The notes beneath the pieces were generated by a model. It saw only the letters and a program-made list of their open reading frames with translations, made no database searches and was not told where the DNA came from. DNA of 37,590 nt, from contig DATGMB010000104.1 in assembly GCA_035293845.1 (NCBI GenBank), positions 1 through 37,590 of the forward strand. The letters run 5' to 3'. Source of the stretch: DATGMB01 sp035293845 (GTDB lineage Bacteria > Acidobacteriota > Terriglobia > Bryobacterales > Bryobacteraceae). Positions 1 through 7,691 of this stretch are shown here, in pieces (positions within the stretch are counted from its first letter, which is position 1; each line of letters starts with the position of its first letter). The position numbers were made by a program, and so were the translations under genes.

Positions 1-381
1 CGCGGATCGACCGTCATCCTCAGCACGCACGATATGAGCGTGGCGGAAGACCTCTGCGATTACATCTTCATGATCTTCAAAGGCCGTAAGGTGCTCGACG
101 GAACGCTCGATTCCATCCAGCAGCAGTACGGCGACGACACCCTGCGGGTCACGGCCGAAGGCGGCGCCGCTGCCGTCCAGGGATTGCCGGGAGTGAACCA
201 GGTGCGCGACCTCGGCCACGTCCAGGAGCTCCGCATGGCGCCCGGCTGCGACCCCCAGGAGGTGCTCCGCGTGCTCGTGGCGCGCACTCGCGTCACCAGC
301 TTCACCGTCAGCAAGCCATCGCTCGAAGACATTTTCATTCGCATCGCGGGTAAAGAAGCCGCGGAGGCGCAGCATGCATAA
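1..381 (+). CDS. ABC transporter ATP-binding protein, C-terminal part (cut by window edge)
   Basis: The open frame runs in from the left edge. The visible 126 residues begin at the end of the nucleotide-binding domain: STHDM contains the H-loop histidine that follows Walker B and the D-loop. The rest (about residues 30-126 of the visible part) looks like the DUF4162 tail common in NatA/CcmA-type ATPases of ABC-2 exporters. Walker A, Q-loop and signature motif lie outside the window. The stop overlaps the next start by 8 nt (ATGCATAA), so ATPase and permease are translationally coupled. The likely role is to power the ABC-2 permease that follows; the substrate cannot be read from the sequence. 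Confidence 0.88.
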   Translation, partial: RGSTVILSTHDMSVAEDLCDYIFMIFKGRKVLDGTLDSIQQQYGDDTLRVTAEGGAAAVQGLPGVNQVRDLGHVQELRMAPGCDPQEVLRVLVARTRVTSFTVSKPSLEDIFIRIAGKEAAEAQHA

Positions 382-1711
382 ACGAATCCTGTTGGTTGCC
401 AGGCGCGATTACCTCGCGGCCATCCGCTCCAAGGCGTTTCTCTTCGGCCTGATCCTGGCGCCGATCCTGTTCGGCAGCGGCTTTATCGGCGTGGCGGTCA
501 TGAAGGCCAAGCCGGATATCGCGGAGCGCCGCCTCGTCGTCCTCGACCACACGGGCCGCTCCGCCGCTGCCGTGTGCGAAGCGATCCTCGCCAAGAGCAG
601 CAAGGAGCGCAGCGCCACGCCCGATGGCGCGCGCAAATATCCGCCGTACCGCTGCACGAGCGAGCCCGCCGATGAGGGCGCCATCGCCGCGCAGCGCCTC
701 GCCCTTTCCGAGCGCATCCGCCGCCGCGAGATCTTCGCCTTCCTCGAAATTGGCCGCGACGCCGTGCATCCGCCCGACGCCGCCGATCCGGAGAAGCTGC
801 CGCCCGCCAGCCGCGTCGACTATTACTCGAAAGCGAGCGGCATCGATGAGACTCGCGGCTGGCTCTCCGGTCCGGTATCCGACGGCATGCGCGCCGTCCG
901 CCTGGCCGAACTCGGCGTGGACCGCGCCCGCTTCGCCGCCATCCTCGCGCCCGCGGCGATTCAAACCATGAGCCTTTTGGCCCGCGACCCGAAGACCGGC
1001 GCGATCCAGGAAGCGCATAAGAAAAACGAGATTGAGGAATTCGCCATTCCCTTTGTCCTGATGATGATGCTCGCCATGATGGTGCTGATGTCCGCGGGCC
1101 CGATGCTGGGCGCGGTGGCCGATGACAAGCAGCAGCGCGTCTTCGAAATGCTGCTGGCCTCGGCCAGTCCGTTCGAGCTGATGGCGGGAAAGATGTTCGC
1201 CGCGGTCGCCCTGACCATGACCAGTTCGATTTTCTATATCGCGGCTTCGCTGTTCGTGCTGCAGAGCATGGCGATGCTGGGCATGGCGCCGCTGGCCGTG
1301 CTGCCGTGGTTCTTCATCTACATGGTCGCGGACGTGATGGTGCTCTCCTCCTTCGCGATCGCCGTCGGCTCCGCCTGTGCCAGCCCCAACGACGCGCAAC
1401 ACCTGGCGATGCTCGTGCTCGCCCCGACGATGATCCCGCTGTTCCTGATCGCGCCGATCCTGCAGGCTCCGAGCGGCGGCCTCGCCACGGCGATGTCGTT
1501 CATCCCGCCTTTCACACCGCTCATTATGCTGATGCGCCAGGCTATGCCCGGGGGCGTGCCGGCATGGCAGCCGTGGGTGGCGCTCGTCGGCGTGATCGCC
1601 TGGACGCTCTTCGCCACCTGGGCCGCCGCCCGTATCTTCCGCATCGCCATCCTGGTGCAGGGTAAGACGGCGAACGTCTCGCAATTGCTGCGCTGGGCGG
1701 TACGGGGATAG
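374..1711 (+). CDS. ABC-2 type transporter permease (NatB-like)
   Basis: 445 residues, partner of the overlapping upstream ATPase. The topology is typical of ABC-2/NatB permeases. One membrane segment near residues 20-40 is followed by a large extracytoplasmic domain (about 45-215). A cluster of hydrophobic segments fills the C-terminal half (about 225-445), including runs rich in Met/Leu and an FIPPFTPLIMLMRQ stretch of the kind seen in NatB relatives. The start at 374 is fixed by the 8-nt overlap with the ATPase stop. The protein probably exports a small ion, lipid or drug, but the sequence does not show which. It ends 57 nt before the PadR start. Confidence 0.87.
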   Translation: MHKRILLVARRDYLAAIRSKAFLFGLILAPILFGSGFIGVAVMKAKPDIAERRLVVLDHTGRSAAAVCEAILAKSSKERSATPDGARKYPPYRCTSEPADEGAIAAQRLALSERIRRREIFAFLEIGRDAVHPPDAADPEKLPPASRVDYYSKASGIDETRGWLSGPVSDGMRAVRLAELGVDRARFAAILAPAAIQTMSLLARDPKTGAIQEAHKKNEIEEFAIPFVLMMMLAMMVLMSAGPMLGAVADDKQQRVFEMLLASASPFELMAGKMFAAVALTMTSSIFYIAASLFVLQSMAMLGMAPLAVLPWFFIYMVADVMVLSSFAIAVGSACASPNDAQHLAMLVLAPTMIPLFLIAPILQAPSGGLATAMSFIPPFTPLIMLMRQAMPGGVPAWQPWVALVGVIAWTLFATWAAARIFRIAILVQGKTANVSQLLRWAVRG

Positions 1712-1742
1712 CCGCCGCCGCGGGACGTGGCGCGGATCGTCG

Positions 1743-1751
1743 TGATATACT
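1743..1751 (+). promoter_or_regulatory. Extended -10 promoter element of the PadR efflux operon
   Basis: TG-A-TATACT matches an extended -10 element. The last base is 17 nt before the ATG at 1769, so the leader would be about 10 nt, with no clear Shine-Dalgarno sequence. It lies inside a possible longer frame starting with GTG at 1727, which argues for the 1769 start. No good -35 box is visible. Confidence 0.55.
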
Positions 1752-1768
1752 CCGGCTTTCGTTATCGA

Positions 1769-2095
1769 ATGCCGAAGACGAATTCCGATATCGATCGCGA
1801 CCTTTACTCCGGCCTGATCCGCTTGCACGTGCTGTACCACGCCGTGCATGAGCCGCCGGTGTTCGGTCTCGGCATGATTGAAGAGCTGGCGCGCCACGGG
1901 TACCGCATCAGCCCCGGCAGTCTCTATCCGCTGCTGCACGGCCTCGAAAAGAAGGGTTATCTTCGTTCCGAAGAGCAGCGCGAAGGCCGCTCTATCCGCC
2001 GTCTCTACCGCGCGACGCCGCGCGGCCGCCGCGCGCTGGCCGCCGTTACCGCCAAAGTACAGGAACTCTTCCGGGAGCTGATTGAAGGCCGATGA
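1769..2095 (+). CDS. PadR family transcriptional regulator
   Basis: 108 residues, the usual size of a short PadR protein. The winged-helix core is clear: GLGMIEELARHGYRISPGSL followed by YPLLHGLEKKGYL, and a wing with basic residues before RLYRATPRGRRAL. PadR proteins commonly repress adjacent efflux genes and are released by the pump substrate. The gene is first in an operon with TolC, RND and adaptor genes and overlaps the TolC start as ATGA, so it most likely regulates its own operon. The start was chosen at 1769 because the protein family begins near there and a promoter -10 lies just upstream; a GTG at 1727 is possible but less likely. Confidence 0.88.
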   Translation: MPKTNSDIDRDLYSGLIRLHVLYHAVHEPPVFGLGMIEELARHGYRISPGSLYPLLHGLEKKGYLRSEEQREGRSIRRLYRATPRGRRALAAVTAKVQELFRELIEGR

Positions 2096-3447
2096 TGCGC
2101 GGTTTCGTTCTGATCGTTCTAGCCCTGCCTGCGTTCGCCCAGCCGCTCTCGATCCCGCAGACCGTCGAGGCGGCGCTGCGGCACTACCCGTCCATTCAGG
2201 TGTCGCAGGAGCAGGTTGCCGCGGCCGCCGCCGGCATTCAACTGGCGCGCACCGCCTATCTGCCCCGCGTTGACGTTCTGGCGCAGGTGAATCGCGCCAC
2301 GCGCAATAACGTGTTCGGAATGCTGCTGCCCCAGTCGGTGATTCCCTCGATCTCGGGGCCCGTGATCGGCACCAATAACTTCGGCACGACGTTCGGCAGC
2401 GCCGCGGGCGGGTTGGTTACTTGGGAGCCGTTCGATTTCGGCCTGCGCCGTGCCTCGGTCGCGGCGGCCGCGGCCGGCCGGGCACAGTCGGAAGCGGCGC
2501 TCCGCCGCACCGAGTACGACGTAGCGGTGGCCACCACCGATGCCTGCCTCACCCTGGTGGCGGCCCAGGAAACCGTGCGCGCCGCGCAGGCCGGCGTGGA
2601 CCGCGCCGCGACCGTGTCCAGAACGATTCACGCCCTGGTCGAGGCCGAGCTAAGGCCGGGCGTTGACGCCGCCCGCGCCGACGCCGAGTTGGCCGCAGCG
2701 CGGACGCAACTAATCCAATCCGAACAGGCGGTGAATGTCGCCAGGAGTTCGCTCGCCCGCTTCACCGGCGCCGAGCCGGCCGAGGTGCTCGTCTCAGCGC
2801 CGAAACTGGGCGAATTACCTCCGGAACGGCCCGTACCGCCGCTCGATCCCGCCGCCAATCCCATCGCGCGCGAGCAGCAGGCCGCCGTCGAACAGGCGCA
2901 GGCGCAGTTCCGTGCCCTCGAGCGCGAGTACTTTCCGCGCTTCTACCTGCAGGCCGCCGCCTACGCGCGCGGCACCGGCGCCGAACTCAGCGGTGGATTC
3001 GAGGGCGGCGCCACCGGCCTTTGGCCCACCACCCAGAATTACGCCCTCGGATTTACGGTCACGTTCCCGGTCATGGACGTTGCCGCGATCCGGGCGCGCG
3101 AGGCCGCGCAATCCGCCACAATCCGCGCGCAAACCGCGCGGGCGCGGCAGATTGCCGTCGATCTGCGCGCGCAGTTCAACGCCGCTGTGGCTGCGCTCGA
3201 AGGCGCCCGGCGCGTCGCCGGCAATACTCCGGCGGAAGTGGCCGCTGCCCGGGCCGCCGCCGATCAGGCGATCGCCCGCTACCGCGCGGGTCTCGCCAAC
3301 ATCGATGAAGTGGCCGAAGCGGAACGGCTGCTGACGCAAGCGGAAATCGACGATGCCCTTTCTCGTCTGAACGTCTGGCGGGCTCTGCTCGGCATCGCCA
3401 CCGCAGCCGGCGATATCCGGCCATTCCTCACGGAGGTGGGGCCGTGA
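2092..3447 (+). CDS. TolC family outer membrane efflux protein
   Basis: 451 residues with an N-terminal signal peptide (about residues 1-18, ending PAFA). The body has the two-fold repeated long helical pattern of outer membrane efflux proteins: Ala/Arg/Glu-rich coiled coils around residues 25-60, 120-220 and 330-430, separated by beta-strand segments. It would form the outer membrane exit duct for the RND pump encoded next. Both neighbours overlap it (ATGA with PadR, GTGA with the RND gene), which indicates coupled translation. The start could be either of two adjacent ATGs; the first gives the 4-nt overlap. Confidence 0.9.
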   Translation: MMRGFVLIVLALPAFAQPLSIPQTVEAALRHYPSIQVSQEQVAAAAAGIQLARTAYLPRVDVLAQVNRATRNNVFGMLLPQSVIPSISGPVIGTNNFGTTFGSAAGGLVTWEPFDFGLRRASVAAAAAGRAQSEAALRRTEYDVAVATTDACLTLVAAQETVRAAQAGVDRAATVSRTIHALVEAELRPGVDAARADAELAAARTQLIQSEQAVNVARSSLARFTGAEPAEVLVSAPKLGELPPERPVPPLDPAANPIAREQQAAVEQAQAQFRALEREYFPRFYLQAAAYARGTGAELSGGFEGGATGLWPTTQNYALGFTVTFPVMDVAAIRAREAAQSATIRAQTARARQIAVDLRAQFNAAVAALEGARRVAGNTPAEVAAARAAADQAIARYRAGLANIDEVAEAERLLTQAEIDDALSRLNVWRALLGIATAAGDIRPFLTEVGP

Positions 3448-6400
3448 AGCTCGTTCTCGCGGCGCTCAGCCGGCCCATCACTGTCATGGCCGCGCTGGTC
3501 GCCGTCGCGCTGTGCGCGGTGCTCGCGATCCGGCGCATGCCCGTCGACATCTTCCCGCAGGTCGGCGATCCTGCCATCTACGTCGCGCAGCCGTACGGCG
3601 GCATGGATCCGGCGCAGATGGAAGGCTATCTGACGTATTACTACGAGTATCACTTCCTTTACATCACGGGGATCGACCACGTCGAAAGCAAGAGCATTCA
3701 GGGCGCTACGCTCATGAAGCTGGTGTTCCATGAAGGCACGAATATGAGCCAGGCGATGGCCGAAACCATCGGCTACGTCGACCGCGCCCGAGGCTTCATG
3801 CCGCCCGGCACGGTGCCGCCGTTCATTACACGCTTCGATGCCGGCAGCGTGGCCGTCGGGCAGCTCGTGTTCAGCAGCGCGGCGCACAGCCAGACGGAGA
3901 TGCAGGACTTCGCCCTCAACCGGGTGAGGCCCATGTTCGCGGCCCTGCCCGGGGTCTCCGCGCCGCCTCCCTTCGGCGGCGCGCAGCGCACCATCGTCAT
4001 CACTCTCGATCCGGACAGGCTCCAGCAATACAAGATCTCGCCTGAGGAAGCCATCGCCGCGGTCAACAAGGCCACGCTGGTGATGCCCTCCGGTAACATG
4101 TTCACCGGCACGCTGGAGCGCATCGCCCGCACCAATGCCGCTCTCGGCGGCAATCTGCCCGAACTGCTCAGTACTCCGATCCGTCCCGTCTCCGGCACGA
4201 CCGTTTATCTCCGCGATATTGGCACGATCGAGAACGGCAGCGACATCATCACCTCCTACGCGCACGTCAACGGCCGCCGCACCGTTTACATCCCGGTGAC
4301 CAAGCGCGCCGACGCCTCGACGCTCGACGTCATCAACCGCGTCAAGGCCGCCATTCCGGAATTTAAGAAAATCGTTCCCGAAGACGTCGATATCCGCCTC
4401 GAATTCGACCAGTCGCCGTTCGTCTCGAACGCCATCCGCGGCCTGGAGTCCGAAGGGTTGCTCGGCGCCGTCCTCACGGGTCTGATGGTGCTGATCTTCC
4501 TCCGGGACTGGCGCAGCGCCTTGATCGTCGTCCTGAACATTCCGTTCGCGCTGCTTAGCGCCGTAGTGCTGCTCTGGGGCACGGGCCAGACCATCAACAT
4601 CATGACGCTCGGCGGTCTCGCGCTTGCCGTCGGGGTGCTGGTGGACGAGGCCACGGTCGAAATCGAGAACATCCACACCAGAATGCTGCCGGGCGTTTCC
4701 CGCGCCCGTGCCGTGGTCGAGGCGTGCAGCCGCACGGCGATGGCGCGCCTCCTCTCGATGTTCTGCATCCTGGCGGTGTTCGTGCCGTCGTTCTTCATGA
4801 TCGGCGTCGGCCGCCAGCTCTTCGTGCCGCTCTCGCTCGCGGTGGCGTTCTCCATGATCGCCTCCTACCTGCTCTCCAGCACTCTGGTGCCGGTGTGGGC
4901 GACTTGGCTGATGCGCGAAGCGCGCCGCGGCGAGGCCGGTTCGCTGCACCGCATCTATGACCGCTATCTCGGCGCCGTCCTACGCCTCCGATGGCCGCTG
5001 GCGATCGGTTATCTGGCCGCCGCGGGGCTGCTCGTCGCGTTCCTGCTTCCGTCAATGGGCACGGAGCTGTTCCCCGATGCCAACGCGCCCATGATGCGCA
5101 TCCGCCTGCGCGCGCCCGCCGGCACGCGCATCGAGGAGACGGAGCGGATCGTGCTCCGGGCGCTCGATACGATCCGCCGCACCGCGGGCCCGGAAAACGT
5201 CGCGATCACCAGCGATTTCGTCGGCGTAGTCGGCTCCAGTTACCCGGTCGATCTCATCCATCTATTTACCAGCGGCCCGCAGGAAGCCGTGATCCAGGTG
5301 GCGCTCACGCCCGGCGCGCCGCGCGGCGAGGATCTGCGCGAGCGCCTGCGCCGGGCCTTGCGCCGCGATCTGCCGGACTGCCGCCTCGGCTTCGAGGCCG
5401 GCGACATCGTCACGCAGGTGATGTCCTTCGGGTCGCCTACGCCTATCGAGATCGCGGTGCAGGGCGTCAATCTCTCCGACGATTACACGTTCGCACAGAA
5501 ACTGCAGGCACAACTCGTCCGGCTCGACTTCCTGCGCGACCTCCAGTACGCGCAAGAGAACCGATTCCCGACGCTCGATATCTCGATCGACCGCGACCGC
5601 GCCGGCCAGTTCGGGCTCGCCATGTCGGACGTGGCGCATTCGGTGATCGCGGCGACTTCCTCCTCGCGCTTCACAGATCCGAACTACTGGCGCGACCCGA
5701 ATTCCGGCAACGCCTTCCAGATCCAGGTCGAGATTCCGCAATACCGGATGCAGAGCGTCGACGAGGTGGGCCGCATCCCCGTGATGCGTGAGGGCCGCTC
5801 CTACGCGCGCCTCACCGATCTCGCCGCGCTCCAGCCCGGAACCATGCCCGGCCTGATCGAGCGCTATAACGGCCAGCACGTCGTCAGCCTCACGGCCAAC
5901 ATTCACGGTCTGACTCTCGGCGAAGCCGCGGCGCGTCTCCAGCCCGCCATCGCCGCCGCCGGCGCGCCGCCTCGCGGTGTCACCGTGCGGATGCGCGGCG
6001 AAATCCCTCCCCTCCAACAGACGCTCTCCGGCCTGCGCATCGGCCTGCTGCTGGCCGTGGCCGCGATCTTCCTCCTGCTGGCCGGCAATTTTCAATCCCT
6101 GCGGCTCGCGCTCGCGATCGTGCTAACGATACCGGCGGTCCTCGGTGGAGTGCTGCTTGCGCTGCGGGTCACCGCGACCACACTGAACGTGCAATCGTTC
6201 ATGGGCGCAATCATGGCGATCGGAATCGCAGTGGCCAACTCCATCCTGCTCGTCACGTTCGCGGAGCGCGCCCGCCGCGAGGGCCGTGGCACGCTCGATG
6301 CCGCGCGCGAAGGCGCCGCGAGCCGCCTCCGCGCCATCCTCATGACCGCCGCCGCGATGATCTGCGGCATGCTGCCCATGGCGATCGGCGCCGGCGAAGG

Positions 6401-6569
6401 AGGCGCGCAATCGGCGCCGCTCGGCCGCGCCGTAATCGGCGGCCTGCTATTCGCCACCTTCGCCACCCTGACCGTACTGCCCTCAATTTACGCCGTCCTC
6501 CAGGGCCGCGCGCCCGCCACATCCCCATCCCTCAACCCCGATGATCCGGAGAGCCGATACCATGGGTAA
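3444..6569 (+). CDS. RND efflux pump inner membrane subunit (AcrB/HAE-like)
   Basis: 1041 residues, the normal length for an RND transporter, starting at GTG in a GTGA overlap. It shows the typical plan: TM1 near residues 10-28, a first periplasmic loop (about 30-335), TM2-TM6 (about 336-490), TM7 (about 515-535), a second periplasmic loop, and TM8-TM12 ending near residue 1025. TM4 carries Asp401-Glu402 (VDEATVEIEN), where AcrB has Asp407-Asp408. In TM10 the motif reads GIAVANSIL, so the Lys940 of AcrB is replaced by Ala. The proton pathway may therefore differ from that of AcrB. With TolC and the adaptor it should make a tripartite drug or metabolite exporter. The substrate is unknown. Confidence 0.92.
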   Translation: MKLVLAALSRPITVMAALVAVALCAVLAIRRMPVDIFPQVGDPAIYVAQPYGGMDPAQMEGYLTYYYEYHFLYITGIDHVESKSIQGATLMKLVFHEGTNMSQAMAETIGYVDRARGFMPPGTVPPFITRFDAGSVAVGQLVFSSAAHSQTEMQDFALNRVRPMFAALPGVSAPPPFGGAQRTIVITLDPDRLQQYKISPEEAIAAVNKATLVMPSGNMFTGTLERIARTNAALGGNLPELLSTPIRPVSGTTVYLRDIGTIENGSDIITSYAHVNGRRTVYIPVTKRADASTLDVINRVKAAIPEFKKIVPEDVDIRLEFDQSPFVSNAIRGLESEGLLGAVLTGLMVLIFLRDWRSALIVVLNIPFALLSAVVLLWGTGQTINIMTLGGLALAVGVLVDEATVEIENIHTRMLPGVSRARAVVEACSRTAMARLLSMFCILAVFVPSFFMIGVGRQLFVPLSLAVAFSMIASYLLSSTLVPVWATWLMREARRGEAGSLHRIYDRYLGAVLRLRWPLAIGYLAAAGLLVAFLLPSMGTELFPDANAPMMRIRLRAPAGTRIEETERIVLRALDTIRRTAGPENVAITSDFVGVVGSSYPVDLIHLFTSGPQEAVIQVALTPGAPRGEDLRERLRRALRRDLPDCRLGFEAGDIVTQVMSFGSPTPIEIAVQGVNLSDDYTFAQKLQAQLVRLDFLRDLQYAQENRFPTLDISIDRDRAGQFGLAMSDVAHSVIAATSSSRFTDPNYWRDPNSGNAFQIQVEIPQYRMQSVDEVGRIPVMREGRSYARLTDLAALQPGTMPGLIERYNGQHVVSLTANIHGLTLGEAAARLQPAIAAAGAPPRGVTVRMRGEIPPLQQTLSGLRIGLLLAVAAIFLLLAGNFQSLRLALAIVLTIPAVLGGVLLALRVTATTLNVQSFMGAIMAIGIAVANSILLVTFAERARREGRGTLDAAREGAASRLRAILMTAAAMICGMLPMAIGAGEGGAQSAPLGRAVIGGLLFATFATLTVLPSIYAVLQGRAPATSPSLNPDDPESRYHG

Positions 6570-7680
6570 CGCCCGAAACTCTCAATTCACCGCCGAGGCG
6601 CCGAGACGCCGGGGTGCAATTTTGTTTTCTCTGTGTCTCTGCGTCTCTGCGTCAAGTCTTCTCTCCCAATCCTCGAATCTCGTCTCTGTGATCTCCCGCC
6701 CCATCTCCCGCACCGTCGATCTCCCCGGCGAGTTCCTCCCGTTCCTCCAGGTCTCGCTGCGCGCCAAGATTCCCGGCTATGTCGAGCGCATCCTGGTGGA
6801 CCGCGGCAGCGCGGTCAAGGAGGGGGAACTGCTGGCCGTTCTGATCGCGCCGGAACTCGATGCCCAGATCGCCGAGGCCGAGTCGAAGGTGCAGGCCGCC
6901 GAAGCCGAGCGCCTTCAGGCCGAGGCGCAACTGTCCGCCGCCCAGAGCACGCATGACCGCTTGAAGGAGGCGAGCAAAACGCCGGGCGCGGTCGCCGGAA
7001 ATGATTTGATCGTCGCGGAAAAGCAGGTGGAGGCCGCGCAGGCGCTGGTGCGCGCGCGCCAGCAGTCCAGCCAGGCCGCGCGCGCGCAGGCGCAGGCGCA
7101 GAAGGATCTGGCCCGGTACCTGCGCATCACCGCGCCCTTCGACGGCGTGGTGACCGAGCGCCTCGCGCACCCCGGCGCGCTTGCCGGCCCGGCGGCCGAT
7201 CCGCTGGTCGTGATTCAGCAGGTCTCGCGTTTGCGGCTGGTGGTCGCCGTGCCGGAAGAGGATGTCGGCGGCCTCGTACGTGGCGCGCAGGTCGCCTTCC
7301 GCGTTCCTGCATTTCCCGGCCGGATCTACACCGGTGCGATCGCCCGCCCCGCGCACGCGCTCGATCCGCAGACCCGGACCATGCCGGTCGAGCTCGACGT
7401 AATCAACCGCGATGGCTCGCTCGCGCCGGGCATGTATCCCACCGTGAAATGGCCCGTCCGCACGCCGCGTGCCGCGCTGCTGGTTCCGAAGACGGCCGTG
7501 GTCACGACCACCGAGCGCACCTTCGTCATCCGCAGCCGCGACGGGCGCGCCGAATGGGTGGACGTCAGGAAGGGCGTCGCCGATGGCGACCTCATCGAAG
7601 TGTTCGGCAACCTCCGCGCGGGCGACCAGGTGCTGCGCCGCGGGTCCGACGAGATCCGCGATGGCGCAGCCGTCCGGTAA
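6562..7680 (+). CDS. RND periplasmic adaptor (HlyD/MFP family)
   Basis: 372 residues from the ATG at 6562, which overlaps the RND stop by 8 nt and has GGAG upstream; an in-frame ATG at 6541 is less likely. The family core begins near residue 45: a lipoyl-like half (IPGYVERILVDRGSAVKEGE), a helical hairpin rich in Ala/Glu/Gln (about 90-185), the returning lipoyl half (RITAPFDGVVTERL), then beta-barrel and membrane-proximal domains. It links the RND pump to TolC. The N-terminal 35 residues are unusual: they are encoded by a dispersed-type repeat, and the hydrophobic stretch AILFSLCLCVSAS appears to serve as the signal peptide. Confidence 0.88.
   Translation: MGNARNSQFTAEAPRRRGAILFSLCLCVSASSLLSQSSNLVSVISRPISRTVDLPGEFLPFLQVSLRAKIPGYVERILVDRGSAVKEGELLAVLIAPELDAQIAEAESKVQAAEAERLQAEAQLSAAQSTHDRLKEASKTPGAVAGNDLIVAEKQVEAAQALVRARQQSSQAARAQAQAQKDLARYLRITAPFDGVVTERLAHPGALAGPAADPLVVIQQVSRLRLVVAVPEEDVGGLVRGAQVAFRVPAFPGRIYTGAIARPAHALDPQTRTMPVELDVINRDGSLAPGMYPTVKWPVRTPRAALLVPKTAVVTTTERTFVIRSRDGRAEWVDVRKGVADGDLIEVFGNLRAGDQVLRRGSDEIRDGAAVR
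6586..6656 (+). repeat. Dispersed-type inverted repeat forming the adaptor N-terminus
   Basis: The left arm (6586-6613) and right arm (6629-6656) are imperfect inverted copies, with about 19 of 28 positions pairing. The right arm is a run of CTCTGTGTCTCTGCGTCTCTGCG type. This resembles the widespread bacterial repeat whose translations read like AEAPRRR and LCLCVSAS. Here it lies inside the reading frame of the adaptor gene and encodes its signal-peptide region. Family membership is from memory of similar sequences, not from a search. Confidence 0.6.
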
Positions 7681-7691
7681 GGCCGGCCGCG

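Noticed and set aside
335..1939. Long minus-strand frame opposite the ABC permease
   Set aside because: Composition is Arg/His/Gly-rich as in GC-rich shadow frames, and the plus-strand permease is clearly real.
3279..4949. Long minus-strand frame opposite the RND gene
   Set aside because: Low-complexity, charged shadow of the RND coding sequence; no domain visible.
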